Origin: Collinsella sp.
GTDB taxonomy: Bacteria; Actinomycetota; Coriobacteriia; Coriobacteriales; Coriobacteriaceae
Assembly (NCBI GenBank): GCA_019419485.1
Contig: DXZV01000108.1
Coordinates: forward strand, 1 to 6,166
Length of the DNA stretch: 6,166 nt
Direction: 5' to 3'
Below are positions 4,125 through 6,166 of this stretch, piece after piece; position 1 is the stretch's first letter; every line of letters starts with the position of its first letter. Position numbers and translations under genes: made by a program. The notes under the pieces are model-generated. The model had not been told where the DNA came from. It worked only from the letters and a program-made list of their open reading frames with translations, and ran no database searches.

Positions 4125-6149
4125 TTAGCGTCGACGCTTCCAGATAATACCGAGCATGATGACGATGATGCCGCCGATAAGGCACGCGCCAACTACTGCC
4201 AGCGTGCGGTCTCCCGTTGCGGCGAGCTTACCGGTCGTCTTCTTGGTGATGACCTTCGTGGTCGTCGTGTCCGTCTTAGGCGAGGGCTTAGGCGTCGGGG
4301 CCGGTGTGGGCGTGGGGTCCACGGCTGCGGAGCCGAAGCCGATGGTGCCGGCGAGCCCGGCCATCTTGCTCTCCCAGCCGTTCTGCCCAATCAGCGCCCT
4401 CAGCGCCGCCTCGCACGTGCCCCACTCGGTGTACTTGGTGGTGTGTGCAAAGGTGGGAAAGTCGGTCGTGTTGGTAATGATGTAGTTGTTGGTGGCGACG
4501 GTATAGGTCTTGGCGGGGTCGAGCGTACTGCCGTCCTTGGTGAGTGTGGCACTCACAATGCGCTTGCCTTCGGGCTGCGTCCAATCAATCGTCACGCTGA
4601 TGCCGCCAAAGGAGAGAACGCTGCCAGAGTCATCGCGCCACTTGTACTTGTCTTGCGCCTCCTGCTCGGTATGGCCGGCTGCCACGTAGGCTTGCTGAAG
4701 CTCGTAGCTGTGATTGCACTCGTCGCTGATTTGCAGCGAGTGCTCGAGTGCTGCGAGGAAGTCCGCGCCGGTCATGGTCCAGGTTTCCACGGTGTTGCCG
4801 TAGGGCGAGATGGCGATGGCGTTGCCGGCGGGCACGTTGCCCGCCGCGATGCCGCCGCGGATGCCGCCAGCGTTTTCGATAGCGAGGTCCGCGCCCGTCA
4901 GGGCAAGATAGGAGCCGCAAATCACGTGGCCGATGGTCTGGGCCTTGGTGGTGTCGCCCTCCTTGCTGGGGCGGAAATCGGTGGTGCGCACCATTTCCCA
5001 ACCATGCGTGCCTGCGGCGTCCTCGCCGTAGAAATAGTTGGTGGCGGATGTGCCGAGCACCTTGTTCGATTCGTTTTCAAAGGCCTCGTCGAGCGGCTTG
5101 ATCTTGTTGCGGACGTCTTCAAGGCGGCTTTGGTAGTCGGAGCCCTTGTCGGGGTTTGTCAAAAGGTCGTTAACGTTCTTGGCGGTGTAGAGCCTCTCGT
5201 CGCTGCCGTCTGCAGGGACCGTGACCGTGTCATCGTTGGTCGTCTCGGTGCCATTCGTGTCGTACCTGTACGGAATGGAAAGCAGCCCCACCTCGGCAAA
5301 GGCGCTGCCTGCCTCGACAACGTGGATCGTCTTGCCGTCGGCTCCCGTCACCTTTTCGTTAAGGTTGATGTGCTCGTGGCCTGCGATAAGGGCATCGACG
5401 CCGGCGAGTTGTGTGGCAAAGGTCTTGGCGTCGAGCGTGTGCGCGATACACACAACAACATCGCAGCCCTCCTTGCGCAGCTGCTCTGCCTCGGTATTGA
5501 TGGCGTTCGCGGCACTCGAGAAGCTGGTGCCCGCGACCAGGTCCGCGCGCAGCGAGGAACCTAGCGACTCATCCATGGCTCCGATGACGCCGACCTTAAT
5601 CTTGTAGTTAAACGTGGAACTGTCCTCGCCGTCCTTCCAAGTGCGGTTGAGCGTCTTCGTGATGCTCGAGCTCCATACGCCGCTCGTAGACTTCGCGTTC
5701 GCGCAGAGCATGGCGAAGGGCGTGCCGGTGGTGCTGTAGCCGGTCATGGTGCGGAGTTTGTCCGCGCCGTAGCTCCAGTCGTGGTTGCCTGGCGTGGTCG
5801 CGTCGTAGCCGTCTGCATAGAAGGTGTCCATGAGCTCGGCGATGCTCTTACCCTCGCTCATGGTGGCGAAGGACTGTCCGTGGAAGGTGTCGCCCGCATC
5901 GAGCAAAAGATCGGGGGCGTTGCCCTGGGCGCTATAGAGAACTGCCAGTCCGTCGAAGCCGACGGTGCCGGTGCCCTTGCTTTCGTTGTAGCTGTACTTG
6001 TAGCTGCCGTGGATGTCGTTGGTGTGCATGACGGCCACGGAGCCGTCAATGGCGGCGGGCAGGTTCCCCGCGAAAGCGAGGCTTGGGATGCCTGCGAGCG
6101 CGCCGGCAAACAACGCGGCGGCTAACGCAAGGCGGGGGAGTCTTTTCAT
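4125..6149 (-). CDS. Secreted, cell-wall-anchored 5'-nucleotidase / UDP-sugar hydrolase family protein
   Basis: This 674-residue surface enzyme of the UshA/CD73 family should remove phosphate from extracellular nucleotides, giving nucleosides for uptake; exact substrates are unknown. A signal peptide spans 1-27 (MKRLPR, hydrophobic core, then AFA before GN). The metal-binding domain shows HTNDIHG (D45, H47), DAGDTFHG (D87), GNHDW (N122, H123), IAHT (H237) and GHEH (257-260). The C-terminal nucleotidase domain, from roughly residue 360, contains NAGGIRGG and SPYGNTVETW, the substrate-binding elements. A Pro/Thr-rich wall-spanning linker covers about 610-640. Then comes LAATG (642-646), a hydrophobic span and the tail KRRR: a sortase signal with a non-LPxTG motif, like the LAxTG used by class E sortases. 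The start is supported by AAGGA (6161-6157), 7 bases before ATG. The gene is complete, and its promoter lies outside the window. A terminator follows it. Confidence 0.93.
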   Translation of the reverse strand: MKRLPRLALAAALFAGALAGIPSLAFAGNLPAAIDGSVAVMHTNDIHGSYKYSYNESKGTGTVGFDGLAVLYSAQGNAPDLLLDAGDTFHGQSFATMSEGKSIAELMDTFYADGYDATTPGNHDWSYGADKLRTMTGYSTTGTPFAMLCANAKSTSGVWSSSITKTLNRTWKDGEDSSTFNYKIKVGVIGAMDESLGSSLRADLVAGTSFSSAANAINTEAEQLRKEGCDVVVCIAHTLDAKTFATQLAGVDALIAGHEHINLNEKVTGADGKTIHVVEAGSAFAEVGLLSIPYRYDTNGTETTNDDTVTVPADGSDERLYTAKNVNDLLTNPDKGSDYQSRLEDVRNKIKPLDEAFENESNKVLGTSATNYFYGEDAAGTHGWEMVRTTDFRPSKEGDTTKAQTIGHVICGSYLALTGADLAIENAGGIRGGIAAGNVPAGNAIAISPYGNTVETWTMTGADFLAALEHSLQISDECNHSYELQQAYVAAGHTEQEAQDKYKWRDDSGSVLSFGGISVTIDWTQPEGKRIVSATLTKDGSTLDPAKTYTVATNNYIITNTTDFPTFAHTTKYTEWGTCEAALRALIGQNGWESKMAGLAGTIGFGSAAVDPTPTPAPTPKPSPKTDTTTTKVITKKTTGKLAATGDRTLAVVGACLIGGIIVIMLGIIWKRRR

Positions 6150-6166
6150 GGCAGTTTCCTTAGTCC

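Noticed and set aside
4074..5564. 496-residue open frame on the + strand
   Set aside because: It lies wholly opposite the well-supported nucleotidase gene, has a Gly/Val/Arg-rich composition with no recognisable domain, and begins inside the terminator region. It is a shadow frame caused by GC-rich codon use on the other strand.

Overview
The window looks like chromosomal DNA from a GC-rich Gram-positive of the Actinomycetota, most likely a gut Coriobacteriia such as Collinsella or a relative. This rests on the ribosomal L1 sequence, a surface nucleotidase with an actinobacterial-type LAATG sorting signal, and GC-rich codon use. The genus is an inference and was not tested by any search.

Layout: bases 1-384 hold the C-terminal half of rplA (50S protein L1) on the + strand, ending at a strong hairpin (421-459). 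Everything else is on the - strand and converges on rplA. In the direction of transcription, from the right edge, the genes are: a secreted, wall-anchored 5'-nucleotidase/UDP-sugar hydrolase (6149-4125) with its own terminator (4041-4072); a small MscS-type mechanosensitive channel (3995-3228); a 638-residue cytoplasmic protein with a ParB-like N-terminal region joined to a BMP/PnrA-type ligand-binding domain (3133-1217); and a calcineurin-like metallophosphoesterase (1220-510). The last two overlap in an ATGA and form a translationally coupled pair.

Two copies of a hairpin repeat sharing a 19-base identical core (480-498 and 3196-3214) lie in the same orientation, each at the stop codon of a - strand gene. 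Together they bracket the BMP-metallophosphoesterase pair. They look like members of a REP-like interspersed family.

How the genes may work together: the surface nucleotidase can release nucleosides outside the cell, and BMP-family domains commonly bind nucleosides. The intracellular BMP fusion could therefore sense them and act through, or with, its coupled phosphoesterase. This link is inference from neighbourhood only. The MscS channel is probably an independent osmotic-stress gene. No RNA genes, CRISPR arrays, transposase genes or prophage genes were seen, and no gene-free stretch exceeds 300 bases.
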